Source: Bradyrhizobium genosp. L (lineage in GTDB: Bacteria; Pseudomonadota; Alphaproteobacteria; Rhizobiales; Xanthobacteraceae). Taken from it: a stretch of DNA of 64,000 bases. Shown here piece by piece: positions 7,475 through 16,900 of this stretch. Under the pieces are notes generated by a model. That model did not search any database and was not told the DNA's origin. It was given only the letters and a program-made list of their open reading frames with translations. The position numbers and the translations under genes are program-made. The stretch's first letter is position 1; every line of letters starts with the position of its first letter. The DNA lies in assembly GCF_015624485.1 (NCBI RefSeq), contig NZ_CP061378.1, positions 4,712,001-4,776,000 on the forward strand, given 5' to 3'.

Positions 7475-7608
7475 AGGCACTCCCGCACAGGTGGTGTCAC
7501 AATTTTGTCACCGTGCCTACCAAACAGGCGTCTTCATCAACCATCATCATGACGAGTGCTTGCTTCCGCGGAGTTGCTTTGCTGGTATCCGCCCGTTCAG
7601 GGTGCGCC

Positions 7609-8124
7609 ATGAAGTGGATGAAGGAACGCGATCTCCTGATCGCGCAGACAATGGCCTTCGTACAGTCGGTGACGGGCAAACGGCCCGACATCGAGACGCT
7701 GACGGCTGCGCCGGCCAAGGTCGCGCCACTCGCCGTCCCGCCCGCCAACGGTGCTCCGCAGCCCACGGCCCCGAAAGCAGTGCCCGAGACGTCCGCTCTG
7801 ACCGAGACGAAGCCTGCCGCCGAGACGGCGCTCGCCGTACCGTCGGCGTTGCCGGTGCCGACCGTGTTCGAAGTGCCGCCCGCCGTGCCGCATCGCCCAG
7901 CCGCCCCGACGACAGCCGGCATCGCTGCGCCCGCGCCGCCGCCGGATCTGCCGCATTTTGCAAAGCTCGACATCCGCGGCGATTTCCAATCCGAGGTTCG
8001 GAGCCGCGTCGCCAACTTCCGCGCCAATCAGCAGCGCTTCCTGAAGGAGCGCGAGGAGTACTGCTCCTCCACCATGGCCAAGGTGCGCGCCGCGATCAGC
8101 GAGCTGCCGCGCTCCGACAAATAG
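7609..8124 (+). CDS. hypothetical protein with Pro/Ala-rich linker
   Basis: The frame is open further upstream, but coding character begins at the ATG giving MKWMKERDLLIAQTMAFVQS, so this start is chosen (171 aa). A short helical N-terminus (to about 35) is followed by a long Ala/Pro/Thr/Val linker (about 40-115), then a charged helical C-terminal domain (LDIRGDFQSEVRSRVANFRA, REEYCSSTMAKVRAAI). No signal peptide or recognised domain. The linker between two helical ends resembles a tethering protein, but that is only an impression. Confidence 0.6.
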   Translation: MKWMKERDLLIAQTMAFVQSVTGKRPDIETLTAAPAKVAPLAVPPANGAPQPTAPKAVPETSALTETKPAAETALAVPSALPVPTVFEVPPAVPHRPAAPTTAGIAAPAPPPDLPHFAKLDIRGDFQSEVRSRVANFRANQQRFLKEREEYCSSTMAKVRAAISELPRSDK

Positions 8125-8212
8125 GTCGTCGTCCCAATTGTCTTCCACAACTTTCATCCCGGCGAAAGCAGGAACGACACTGAGGATGTTGCACGAGTCG
8201 TGACTCGTACCC

Positions 8213-9061
8213 TCACCGTCGGCCGATCTTCTCCAGCACCGGCAGCAGATGCTTGAGGAATTCGCCGGGATTTTCGCTCATCGGGAAATGGCCGAGGCCT
8301 TTCATGATGGTGACCTCGGCACCGGGAATGCTGCTCGCCACCGCAAGCGTCTCCTCCGGCGTGCAGGAATAATCGTACTCGCCTGACAGCAGGAACAGCG
8401 GGCAGCGCGTGGTGTCGATCTCGGCGACGCGGGCGCGGATGTCGCCGTCGATCTTGTAGAAATAGAGGTCGCCTTTGAACACGCCCGGCCCGCTCTGCAT
8501 GTAGTGCCACAGCGTCTCCCATTTTTCCGTCTCGGGTGCGTCGGGCCCGACCAGGCCGGAGACGATGGCAGCGGCGACTTCGCCGCCATGGACGTCCGGT
8601 CGGTGCAGGAAATTCAGGTCGTAATAGGGGTCGACATGCGCGCCGGCCTGCAGGCCGATAATGGCGCGGAAGCGTTCGGGATGCTCGAGCGCGAGATGCA
8701 GCGCGATGCGGCCGCCGATCGAGCAGCCCATCACGATCGGCCTGTCGAGCGCGAGCGCGTCGATCACGGCCAGGATCATCGTCGTGTATTGCGCCGAGGT
8801 CAGCTGGTACTCCTCGTCGTGCCAGCCTTGCGGCGGCGACGACTTGCCGTGCCAGGGCATGTCGAAGGCAATGACGCGATGCCGGCGGGTGACGCGCGGA
8901 TCGTTCATCAGGCCGCGATATTGCCGGCCGTCGCTGCCCGCGGTGTGCAGGCAGACCAGCGGCGTGCCCTCGCCCGCTTCCTCGACATAGAGGCGGTGCG
9001 CCCGGCCGAACAGCTCGAGCTGCATGTAGCGGCCGATGATCGGTTCAAATGTCGCGCTCAT
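8213..9061 (-). CDS. alpha/beta hydrolase
   Basis: A 282-aa serine hydrolase of the alpha/beta fold. Visible motifs: an oxyanion/HG-like strand end (PLVCLHTAGSDGRQYRGL), nucleophile elbow GCSIGG, acidic residue in LLSGEYDYSC, and catalytic His in KGLGHFPMSENP. The chosen ATG overlaps the stop of the upstream gene by 4 bp (ATGA), so the two are translationally coupled. The partner is an SCP2-like protein, which hints at a hydrophobic or acyl substrate, but the substrate is unknown. Confidence 0.88.
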   Translation of the reverse strand: MSATFEPIIGRYMQLELFGRAHRLYVEEAGEGTPLVCLHTAGSDGRQYRGLMNDPRVTRRHRVIAFDMPWHGKSSPPQGWHDEEYQLTSAQYTTMILAVIDALALDRPIVMGCSIGGRIALHLALEHPERFRAIIGLQAGAHVDPYYDLNFLHRPDVHGGEVAAAIVSGLVGPDAPETEKWETLWHYMQSGPGVFKGDLYFYKIDGDIRARVAEIDTTRCPLFLLSGEYDYSCTPEETLAVASSIPGAEVTIMKGLGHFPMSENPGEFLKHLLPVLEKIGRR

Positions 9062-9426
9062 GCCGCCACCCCGTCGCGGCGCAGCTTGGCGAGCGCCTCC
9101 TTGAAGTAGCGCAAGTTGGCCATGAAGATCTTGAGGTCGCCCTCTGCCTTCAGCACCCGCCGCTTGATCAGCGCCATGAGGTCGTTGGACCCCGGCGGCG
9201 GCCTCGTCTCGCAGAACTTGTCCCATGCCTCGTCCGAGGTGCGCAGCGCAAAGGACCAGGACGGCATCACGAACGGGCCCCTGGTGACGGACAGGATCCG
9301 GCCCTCATGGATCGCGATCAGCCACGCCGCGCTGCCGATCTCGAGCAGAAACGTCGTGGTCAGATAGCGGCCGCGCCGCACCAACCCCGCGTCGCCATTG
9401 ACCCGTTCCTTGAGCGCTTCGATCAT
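9058..9426 (-). CDS. SCP2-like sterol/lipid-binding fold protein
   Basis: A 122-aa single-domain protein resembling the SCP2 superfamily: a beta-rich core (LTTTFLLEIGSAAWLIAIHEGRI, VTRGPFVMPSWSFALRTSDEAW) and a C-terminal helix region (LMALIKRRVLKAEGDLKIFM). In this superfamily the pocket binds lipids or acyl compounds. It is the first gene of a coupled pair with the alpha/beta hydrolase. The family call is from overall pattern and is moderately confident; the ligand is unknown. Confidence 0.65.
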   Translation of the reverse strand: MIEALKERVNGDAGLVRRGRYLTTTFLLEIGSAAWLIAIHEGRILSVTRGPFVMPSWSFALRTSDEAWDKFCETRPPPGSNDLMALIKRRVLKAEGDLKIFMANLRYFKEALAKLRRDGVAA

Positions 9427-9551
9427 GTCCGTTCCCCACCCAATCGCGGCCCCGTCCGCATGGCGCGGCGGTACTTGTTATGGGGCGATATGATGGAAGG
9501 ATTGAGCGGACGGTCAATCGCCGCCCGCGCCGGGCGGGCTCGGCGTTTGCG

Positions 9552-9659
9552 CTAGAGCCAGGCCCAGACCAGCGCCACGTTCGCGGCGCAGGCCGTCAGC
9601 AGCGCAACGACCAGCGCGAACTGCACGCGTTCATCAGATGTCTGCCGGATCGCCCTCAT
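9552..9659 (-). CDS. possible very small membrane protein (35 aa)
   Basis: The minus strand encodes MRAIRQTSDERVQFALVVAL followed by a hydrophobic segment with ACAANVALVWAWL and a TAG stop, i.e. a short basic N-terminus and one membrane helix. An ATG 12 bp upstream is an alternative start. No convincing RBS. Bacterial micro-membrane proteins look like this, but a chance ORF cannot be excluded. Confidence 0.35.
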   Translation of the reverse strand: MRAIRQTSDERVQFALVVALLTACAANVALVWAWL

Positions 9660-9875
9660 GACGCGGAGCATCCGGCGATTCTACCGGAGGAGTCCCGGGG
9701 ATTCTTTTTTTCGGGATTTACCACTCGTTAAGAGACTCAGGACCGCCGGAGAAAGGTCCGAAATGACTCGCATTTTCAATCGCTTGCTCACGGTTCCGTG
9801 ACTGGAACGGAGGTGCGGCGACCTGAAACCGGCAGCCGGTCTCGGCGTTGTCGGTTTTTGGGGGGAGACGACGAA

Positions 9876-10127
9876 ATGCCCTACGCGCTGTTCTACCAGG
9901 ACGCCAAGCTCAGCAAGGCCTATCCGACCGAGGCGGACGTCTGGAAGCTCGCCAAGAAATCCGGCCTGGTGGTCGACACCGTTTCCGAGGAAGAAAAGGC
10001 CGCGCCGCGTCCGGTGCTGGACAATGATTACGAGATCCGCTCCTGCCAGCTCGAGCCGAACGAGGACCCGGATCAGAACAAGGCGGAGGCCGACCGCGAG
10101 GCGCGGACCGAGCCGCGGTTGAATTGA
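9876..10127 (+). CDS. small hypothetical protein (83 aa)
   Basis: The ATG at 9876 is preceded by GGGGGAGACGACGAA, which decides the start. The product begins MPYALFYQDAKLSKAYPTEA, has one predicted helix (ADVWKLAKKSGLV) and ends in a highly charged Glu/Asp/Arg tail (PNEDPDQNKAEADREARTEP). Cytoplasmic. It resembles a small conserved protein of Bradyrhizobium and relatives; no function known. Confidence 0.65.
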   Translation: MPYALFYQDAKLSKAYPTEADVWKLAKKSGLVVDTVSEEEKAAPRPVLDNDYEIRSCQLEPNEDPDQNKAEADREARTEPRLN

Positions 10128-10188
10128 CGATGGTGCCCTCCCCGGCACGCATCAGCGAGCCGGGTCGAGGTCCGATCGCCGCCCTGCC

Positions 10189-10428
10189 CTACGGCGTCGC
10201 CGTCACCAGCGAAGCCTGCTCGGAATCGAGCGGCACACAGACCTTCCGCCGATGCAGACCCCGGATCGCGCCCGTTACCTTGAGCACCTTGCCGGTCGGG
10301 CAGGACGCATCCTGCACGAGGACAACCTCATAGGGCGCGAGGACGAGGGGTTCGGACTTGAGAATGGTCTGGGCAAGGCACGGTACAGCGACCGCAGAGA
10401 AGATCAGCCCTAACGCGAGACTACGCAT
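10189..10428 (-). CDS. small exported hypothetical protein (79 aa)
   Basis: The start is the ATG giving MRSLALGLIFSAVAVPCLAQ, a signal peptide. The mature part of about 60 residues reads TILKSEPLVLAPYEVVLVQD, then SCPTGKVLKVTGAIRG and KVCVPLDSEQ, with two cysteines that could form a disulfide. The GKVxKVTG pattern occurs in small exported rhizobial proteins. No upstream Shine-Dalgarno is obvious. Confidence 0.6.
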   Translation of the reverse strand: MRSLALGLIFSAVAVPCLAQTILKSEPLVLAPYEVVLVQDASCPTGKVLKVTGAIRGLHRRKVCVPLDSEQASLVTATP

Positions 10429-10553
10429 GTTTGTTTGTCCACCAACCCCGGCAGCCGCATAATGGCACAGCTCGATGAAAGTTCCTTGCAATGCAGGAAT
10501 TAATTTTTTGCATTGCACATTCGGGGTGAACGACCGCTGAATGCCCACTCCGC

Positions 10554-10587
10554 GCAAACAAAAAGGGCCGGCAGAGCCAGCCCTTTT
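10554..10587 (-). terminator. intrinsic terminator after the outer-membrane protein gene
   Basis: AAAAGGGC (10561-10568) pairs with GCCCTTTT (10580-10587), with an inner GGC/GCC extension. Reading leftwards the stem is followed by TTTTTGTTTG. It lies 24 bp beyond the stop of the 10611-11327 gene. Confidence 0.75.
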
Positions 10588-10610
10588 GCGTCGATGAGAC
10601 GATTTGGCGA

Positions 10611-11327
10611 TTAGTAGCGCGATCCCTGCGGGCCACCCCAGCCGAAGCGGTAGTTGATGCCGAGCTTGACGGTGTGCTCGTCGTTCCGGAAGCTCGCGCC
10701 GACGATATCGGGCGGACCGCTGGTGATGTTGGTCTTGCCGAAATTGTAATACTGGTACTCGGCCTTGGCCGACCAGTTCGGGGCGAACATGTATTCGAGA
10801 CCGGCGCCGACCGTGTAGCCGTCCTTGTGGTTGCCGTCGGTGGTGAAGGCCGCAGGCACCCCGCCGACCGTGGCGCTGATATTGTTGTTGTCGCGCCAGG
10901 CATAACCGCCCTTGGCGTAGAGCAGCGCCGGACCCCAGGTGTAGCCGAACCGGCCGGTGACCGAGCCGATCTGGTCGGTGTTGCCGGTGACCAGCGTGCC
11001 GCCCGGGAACAGCAGGCCGTTGTTGGAGCTGCCGGGCAGCCAGGAATACTGCGCCTCGACGCCGACCACCCAGTTCGGCGCGAACTGGTAGTCGAAGCCG
11101 CCCTGCACGCCGCCCATGAAGCGCGCGTCGCTGCCCATCAAATTGTTGCCGTCGGTGAAGGCGCCGCCGACATGGCCGCCGATGTAGAAGCCGGTCCAGT
11201 TGTAGACCAGCGCCGGCGCGGTATAGGGCGGCGGTGCTTTGGTATAGGTGCGGGCCGGCATGTCAGCCGCAAACGCAGGGCTCGCAAGGGCGGCCAGCGC
11301 GACTGTGCCAAGCAAAAACTTCTTCAT
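10611..11327 (-). CDS. outer membrane beta-barrel protein (Omp25/Omp31-like)
   Basis: A 238-aa protein with signal peptide MKKFLLGTVALAALASPAFA-A, the linker DMPARTYTKAPPPYTAP typical of rhizobial porin-like barrels, then the conserved entry YNWTGFYIGGHVGG. Alternating amphipathic strands follow with GFDYQFAPNWVVGVEAQYSW and GAGLEYMFAPNWSAKAEYQY, and a C-terminal aromatic strand KLGINYRFGW. These are features of the eight-stranded OmpA-like/Omp25 superfamily in the outer membrane of Rhizobiales. It has its own terminator, so probably monocistronic. Confidence 0.92.
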   Translation of the reverse strand: MKKFLLGTVALAALASPAFAADMPARTYTKAPPPYTAPALVYNWTGFYIGGHVGGAFTDGNNLMGSDARFMGGVQGGFDYQFAPNWVVGVEAQYSWLPGSSNNGLLFPGGTLVTGNTDQIGSVTGRFGYTWGPALLYAKGGYAWRDNNNISATVGGVPAAFTTDGNHKDGYTVGAGLEYMFAPNWSAKAEYQYYNFGKTNITSGPPDIVGASFRNDEHTVKLGINYRFGWGGPQGSRY

Positions 11328-11615
11328 CTCTGATCCCCGTTACTTACGTTGCGCTACCAAGACAAACAACGTGACTTCAATTGGGTTGCTTTGGGGCAAT
11401 GCCTGAACCGTGATGTTTCGGAACTGTGTCAGGGTCGCCACAACGCCTATTTGTTCCTAGCCACAGAGGCTTTTTCACCGGTTAAGCAGCCGCATTACGG
11501 CTGCAAGTAAGTCGCAAATGACTAAAGGGAAGTTCAGCGTTCCCCGAAAAGTGATCGGATGCCACTAACGTTTTGCTGATGCCCGCCCTGCGACAATTCC
11601 TCGCGCCGCGGGAGG

Positions 11616-12056
11616 CTAGCGGGCCAGCTTCTCCAGATCGGCAAACGGCCCGTAGGACGCGCCTGCGCAGGGCTCGCCGGCGTTCTCCAGGATGCGATCG
11701 AGCCGGCCATCGACGAACACGACGCCGCGCTCGCGGGCCGGGCGGTAACTGCCGTCGGAATCCTTCGCGCCGTAGCGCAGACACACGACATAACGCAGCC
11801 GGCCGCCGACCGTGCGCTGCACCGGCTCGGCAATGGTCGCGTCGCGCACGCCCACCGGATTGTTAAGATAGGTGCGCATGAAGGCCAGGATCTGGTCGCG
11901 GTAGCGGTCCGGAAACGGCTGGTTGGCGACGCCGCGGTCGTCGGTGAAGGTGGTCGGCCCGCTGCTGTCGTCGCTGGTCAGGCAGCCGGCAAGCGGCAGC
12001 GACAGCAGCAGCGCTGCTGTCAGTTTTGCTAAGATCCCCAGGCGTCGCGGTTTCAT
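11616..12056 (-). CDS. putative lipoprotein
   Basis: A 146-aa protein with the lipobox LAGC (LLLSLPLAGC-LTSD, Cys about residue 25), so probably a membrane-anchored periplasmic lipoprotein. The mature domain has a helix (QPFPDRYRDQILAFMRTYL), a beta core (RLRYVVCLRYGAKDSD) and GVVFVDGRLDRILE, with two further cysteines (VVCLRYG, GEPCAG). It looks like a compact alpha/beta domain found in unnamed Bradyrhizobium lipoproteins. Function unknown. Confidence 0.75.
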   Translation of the reverse strand: MKPRRLGILAKLTAALLLSLPLAGCLTSDDSSGPTTFTDDRGVANQPFPDRYRDQILAFMRTYLNNPVGVRDATIAEPVQRTVGGRLRYVVCLRYGAKDSDGSYRPARERGVVFVDGRLDRILENAGEPCAGASYGPFADLEKLAR

Positions 12057-12178
12057 GATCCCCTGCCGCGTTTCTTAGACCGACCGGCACCGGAAGGGAA
12101 TTCGCAACTCGGTTATCTCTGTGGTCAGGACAGGCCGGCGCCGACAATTGTCGTTATCGCGCGGCCTTCGAACGCACG

Positions 12179-12219
12179 CCGGCCCGCCGTCATTGGGGAA
12201 GCAATGACGGACGGGCCGG
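12179..12219. terminator. long stable hairpin, probable transcription end
   Basis: CCGGCCCGCCGTCATT (12179-12194) pairs with AATGACGG-a-CGGGCCGG (12203-12219), 16 bp with one bulge and an 8-nt loop. No U tract follows on either strand, so it may be a Rho-dependent 3' end or an RNA-stability element for the leftward 12295-12603 transcript. Confidence 0.45.
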
Positions 12220-12294
12220 GTCTGACATCCAAACGGCGTGGCGGGGCAATGTGGATCGAACCGCGCCGCAGGAATCAGAGTCGGCGGATCAGAT

Positions 12295-12603
12295 TCAGCC
12301 GCGCTTGGCCGGCGCGACGTGCTTGATCGCGACCTTGGCGCGGCCGTGCTTGGCAGCGTGCTTGATCACGTGCTTCGGCGCCTTCACCTTCAGCATGCCC
12401 ATGTGCTTGTGGTGACGATGATGGCGATATTGCTTGTGGTGATGGCGGCCCATCTTCGCGTTCGCGTTCGCGACCTTGGCCGGCAGCTGCTCGCTCTTGA
12501 CGACGGGCGCGGCGTTGGTGCCGGTCTTGCCGGCCTCGGCAGCGAGTGCCGGCGCCGCGATCATGGAGATGGCAACCAGCGCAGCGGAAATGGTCTTCAA
12601 CAT
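12295..12603 (-). CDS. exported His/Lys-rich protein (102 aa)
   Basis: The start is fixed by AGAGGAGATTCCC-ATG, giving signal peptide MLKTISAALVAISMIAAPALA-A. The mature part is a basic low-complexity chain with the cluster MGRHHHKQYRHHRHHKHMG and repeated KHVIKH/KHAAKHG/IKHVAPAK motifs. His clusters suggest metal or anionic-polymer binding in the periplasm, but no family is recognised. A perfect 24-bp palindrome lies 115 bp upstream. Confidence 0.7.
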   Translation of the reverse strand: MLKTISAALVAISMIAAPALAAEAGKTGTNAAPVVKSEQLPAKVANANAKMGRHHHKQYRHHRHHKHMGMLKVKAPKHVIKHAAKHGRAKVAIKHVAPAKRG

Positions 12604-12717
12604 GGGAATCTCCTCTTGGTGATCGCGAGCTGTGTCGACCGGATGGTCGGTCTCGTCGATCGATGCAGGTGCGACCTTAGGGGTGGCGCACTGAACCCGT
12701 TCTGAAGGAAGCTTTTT

Positions 12718-12741
12718 GAATTCATTCATGTGAATGAATTC
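12718..12741. promoter_or_regulatory. perfect 24-bp AT-rich palindrome, candidate operator
   Basis: Arms GAATTCATTCA (12718-12728) and TGAATGAATTC (12731-12741) are exact reverse complements around TG. It is AT-rich inside GC-rich sequence and lies between divergent genes (12295-12603 minus and 12900-13448 plus), as expected of a binding site for a dimeric regulator. The regulator is unknown. Confidence 0.5.
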
Positions 12742-12899
12742 GGCGTCATCTTCGCCATGTCCGCGGCCGTCGGCTGTGACCACGATCACGCCGAATCGTG
12801 CCGCGGCCGGGAATGTTCCGGGGCCATGGGTGTTCAAGTCGTCAGGCTTCGGTGTAGGATTACGGAAGCGCGATCAAAACGATCAGGAGCGACAACCCC

Positions 12900-13448
12900 A
12901 TGAGCAAGACACGGTTTTTGACACTCGCAGTGCTCGCGACGGCCCTCGCGGCCGGGCCCGTCATCAAGGCCTACGCTGCGGGCAGCGACAACCCCTCGCC
13001 GCCAGCCTCCGACAGCGGCTCGAGCAAGGGCAAGAAGGCGACCAAGAAGGACAAGAGCTCCGCGATCGACGACCAGAAGTTCCTGGCCGGTTACCGCACC
13101 GCCTACACCACGATCTATGATCGTCACGACTACACCAGCGCGATCGATCAGCTCAAGGCGCTGGGCCAGGACGACCGCGCCGACGTCGCCAATCTGATCG
13201 GCTACTCCTATCGCAAGCTCGGCGACTACAAGGTCTCGCAGATCTGGTACGAGCGCGCACTGAAGGCCGATCCCAACCACGTGCGCACCTGGCAGTATTA
13301 CGGCCTGTGGCAGCTCGAACAGGGTAACCGCGACCAGGCCGAATATCACCTCAACAAGATCGCCCAGCTCGCCGGCACCAACAGCGACGAATACCGCTCG
13401 CTCGCCGCCGCGCTGGAAAAGCCCCCGGGCACCGGCCTGGTGTACTGA
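12900..13448 (+). CDS. exported tetratricopeptide-repeat protein
   Basis: A 182-aa protein with N-terminal signal (MSKTRFLTLAVLATALAAGP...YAA), a Ser/Lys-rich linker (SGSSKGKKATKKDKSS), then TPR-like helical hairpins: GYRTAYTTIYDRHDYTSAID, ADVANLIGYSYRKLGDYKVS, WYERALKADPNHVRTWQYYG and QLEQGNRDQAEYHLNKI. It ends PPGTGLVY. TPRs mediate protein-protein contacts; location is periplasmic. A close paralogue is encoded at 59035-59628 with the same repeat layout and C-terminal motif. Confidence 0.88.
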   Translation: MSKTRFLTLAVLATALAAGPVIKAYAAGSDNPSPPASDSGSSKGKKATKKDKSSAIDDQKFLAGYRTAYTTIYDRHDYTSAIDQLKALGQDDRADVANLIGYSYRKLGDYKVSQIWYERALKADPNHVRTWQYYGLWQLEQGNRDQAEYHLNKIAQLAGTNSDEYRSLAAALEKPPGTGLVY

Positions 13449-13460
13449 GCGCGAATGCAG

Positions 13461-13487
13461 GGTGGGCAGAGCGCAAGCGTGCCCACC
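13461..13487. terminator. hairpin between convergent genes
   Basis: GGTGGGCA (13461-13468) and TGCCCACC (13480-13487) pair around an 11-nt loop (GAGCGCAAGCG). It lies between the convergent 12900-13448 and 13520-13801 genes. I recall this GGTGGGCA...TGCCCACC unit as a dispersed Bradyrhizobium hairpin. There is no U tract. Confidence 0.45.
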
Positions 13488-13519
13488 ATACTTCTTGTAG
13501 GAGGGATCTGGTTTAGGAA

Positions 13520-13801
13520 CTACGGATAATGCTCCAGACGTCGGTCCGGCTTCGGACGGCTCACGCCGACGGTCTTGCCCTCCGTTGCGGCCTCGGGCTT
13601 CGCGGCCTTCTCGACCGCAGGCCCGCTGTCGCCGGTTTTCTGGCCGCTGTTCGAGGCCTGGACCGTCGTCGTCACATTCGCGGCCTGGTTCGCCTCCTGC
13701 CCGGCCTGTGCGGGGCTGACGGCCGAGGGGCCGGAGCTCTGCGCCAGGACGGTCCCAGAAAGCACCAGCGCTGCCATCAGCATTGCCGCGTTGAGTTTCA
13801 T
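13520..13801 (-). CDS. small exported hypothetical protein
   Basis: The start is the ATG giving MKLNAAMLMAALVLSGTVLA-Q, a signal peptide; 93 aa. The mature chain is low-complexity, rich in Ser, Gln, Ala, Thr and Lys (SAVSPAQAGQEANQAANV, EKAAKPEAATEGKTVG) and ends RPKPDRRLEHYP. Probably disordered in the periplasm. No motif. It lies 134 bp downstream of the CusA-like gene on the same strand and might be the last member of that transcript, but the gap argues for separate expression. Confidence 0.6.
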   Translation of the reverse strand: MKLNAAMLMAALVLSGTVLAQSSGPSAVSPAQAGQEANQAANVTTTVQASNSGQKTGDSGPAVEKAAKPEAATEGKTVGVSRPKPDRRLEHYP

Positions 13802-13935
13802 GGGAGGCCCTTTTTGCACACGAACGATGCACTGCAACGCACCAGCGCCGATCGCGTTCCCACGGCCGTGCCCGCCAGTGCGGCAAAGTTAATGCCGCCC
13901 GATCACAGAAGACCGAACCGGTGCAGCAGCCCGGC

Positions 13936-16900
13936 TCATGTCGCCTTCTCGATCCGGGTCACGGTGTAGCCGGCATCGCCCTCCTCGGCCGTTTTCAACG
14001 CATAGCCCTTGACGATGGCAAAGATCGCCGGGATCACGATCAGCGTCAGCAGCGTCGACGAGATCATGCCGCCGATCATCGGAACCGCGATGCGCTGCAT
14101 GATCTCGGAGCCGGTGCCGGTGCTCCACATGATCGGCAACAGCCCCGCCATGATGGCGACCACCGTCATCATCTTGGGCCGGACGCGCTCGACCGCGCCT
14201 TCGATGATCGCATTGGTAAGGTCGTCACGGTCGACCGCTCGTCCCTCCGCGGCACGGCGCGCGGCGATGTCGGCCAGCGCGTGGTTGAGGTAGATCAGCA
14301 TCACCACACCGGTCTCGGCAGCGACGCCGGCGAGCGCGATGAAGCCGACCGCAACCGCGACCGACAGGTTGAAGCCGAGCGCCCACATCAGCCAGAGGCC
14401 GCCGACCAGCGCGAACGGCAGCGACAGCATCACGATCAGGGTTTCCGCGATGGAGCGGAAGTTGAGGTAGAGCAGCAGGAAGATGATCGACAGCGTCACC
14501 GGCACCACGATCCTGAGCCGCGCGGCGGCGCGCTCGAGATACTCATACTGGCCGCTCCAGACCAGGTAAGTGCCCGGCGGGAACTGGATGCTGGCCTGCA
14601 CCGCGCGCTGCGCGTCGGCGACATAGCCGCCGAGGTCGCGATCGCGGATGTCGACATAGATGTAGGTCGCGAGCTGCCCGTTTTCGGTCCGGATCGAGGT
14701 CGGCCCGCGCGCCGGCACCACGTCGGCGACCTCGCCGAGCGGCACGGCGCCGCCCGCCGGCATCGGCACCAGGATGTCGCTGGCGATGGTCTGCGGATTG
14801 TCACGCAAATCGCGCGGATAGCGCATGTTGACGGTGAAGCGCTGGCGGCCCTCCACCGTCGTGGTCACGCTCTGGCCGCCCAATGCGGTTGCGATCGTGT
14901 CCTGCACGTCCTGCACCGCGATGCCGTAGCGCGCCAGCGCCGCGCGGTTCGGCGTGATCTCGAGATAGTAGCCGCCGAGGCTGCGCTCGGCATAGGCCGA
15001 CGAGGTTCCGGGAACGGTCTTGAGCACAGGCTCGATCTGGCGCGCCAGCCGGTCGATGACCGCGAGATCGGGACCGATCACCTTGATCCCGACCGGCGTC
15101 CTGATGCCGGTCGAGAGCATGTCGATCCGCGCCTTGATCGGCATGGTCCAGGCGTTGGAGACGCCAGGGAATTGCAGCGCCTTGTCCATCTCGGCAATCA
15201 GGCCGTCCAAGGTCAGCCCCGCCCGCCACTGCTGCTTCGGCTTGAGGTTGACGATGGTCTCGAACATCTCCGGCGGCGCCGGATCGGTTGCGGTCGCGGC
15301 GCGGCCGGCCTTGCCGTAGACCGACGCGACCTCCGGAAATCCCTTGATGATGCGGTCCTGCATCTGCATCAGCTCGGCCGCCTTGGTCACCGAGATTCCC
15401 GGCAGCGTCGTCGGCATGTAGAGCAGCGTGCCCTCGTTGAGATCGGGCATGAACTCGGAGCCGAGCTGCCGCGCCGGCCAGACCGAGACGGCGAGCGCGC
15501 CGAGCGCGAGCAGGATCACCACGGTTTTCGCACGCAGCACGGCGTTGATCACCGGCCGGTAGATCCAGATCAGGAAGCGATTGATCGGATTCTTGTGCTC
15601 CGGAATGATCCTGCCGCGGACGAAGATCGCCATCAGCGCCGGCACCAGCGTCACCGACAGCAGCGCCGCCGCCGCCATCGCAAAAGTCTTGGTGAACGCG
15701 AGCGGCCCGAACAGCCGCCCCTCCTGCGACTCCAGCGTGAAGATCGGCACGAACGACACCGTGATGATGAGCAGGCTGAAGAACAGCGCCGGTCCGACCT
15801 CGCTGGCGGCCTCGATCAGGATCGAGATCCGCGACTGATCCGGCCTGGCACGCTCCAGATGCTTGTGGGCGTTCTCGATCATCACGATGGCAGCGTCGAT
15901 CATCGCGCCGATCGCGATCGCGATGCCGCCGAGGCTCATGATGTTGGAGCCGATCCCGAAAAACTTCATCGCGGCGAACGCCATCAGCACGCCGACCGGC
16001 AACATCAGGATCGCGACCAGCGCGCTGCGGACATGCAGCAGGAACACGACGCAGACCAGCGCGACGACGATGCTCTCCTCGACCAGCGTCCGCTTCAGCG
16101 TGTCGATCGCGGCATAGATCAGGTTGGAGCGGTCGTAGACCGGCACGATCTCGACCGACTTCGGCAGGCTCGATGCGATCTCGCCGAACCGTTTCTTGAC
16201 GTTCTCGATCACGTCGAGCGCGTTCATGCCGAACCGCTGCAGCACGATGCCGCTGGCCACCTCGCCCTCGCCGTTCAGCTCGGTGATGCCGCGCCGCTCG
16301 TCGGGTCCGAGCTCGACATGCGCGACGTCGCGCAGCAGCACCGGCGTGCCGCCATCGGTCTTCAGGACGATGTTGCCGAGGTCGTTGATGTCCTTCAGAT
16401 AGCCCTTGCCGCGGATGACGTATTCGAACTCGGAGAGTTCGACGGTGCGGCCGCCGACATCGGCGTTGCTGGCGCGGATCGCATCGCGCATCCGCTGCAT
16501 GGTGATGCCGCGGTCGCGCATCCGCTGCGGATCGAGGATGACGTTGTACTGCTTGACGAAGCCGCCGACGCCGGCGACCTCGGCGACACCTTCGGCCTTG
16601 GCGAGCGCGAATTTCAGGTTCCAGTCCTGGATGGTGCGGGTATCGGCGAGGTTCAGCTGCTTCGACATCACGGCGTACTGATAGACCCAGCCGACGCCGG
16701 TGGCATCCGGACCGATCGTCGGCGTCACGCCGGCCGGCAGCCGCGAGGCTGCACCGTTCAGGAACTCGAGCACCCGCGAGCGCGCCCAGTAGATGTCGGT
16801 GCCGTCCTCGAAGATGACGTAGACAAAGGACACGCCGAAGAACGAGAAGCCGCGCACCACCTTGGATTTCGGCACCGTCAGCATCGCAGTGGTCAGGGGA

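Noticed and set aside
8145..8180. Degenerate CCCGGCGAAAGCAGGAACGAC stretch as a fourth MITE-like copy
   Set aside because: Only one imperfect half of the hairpin is present, with no partner end within 150 bp; too weak to count.
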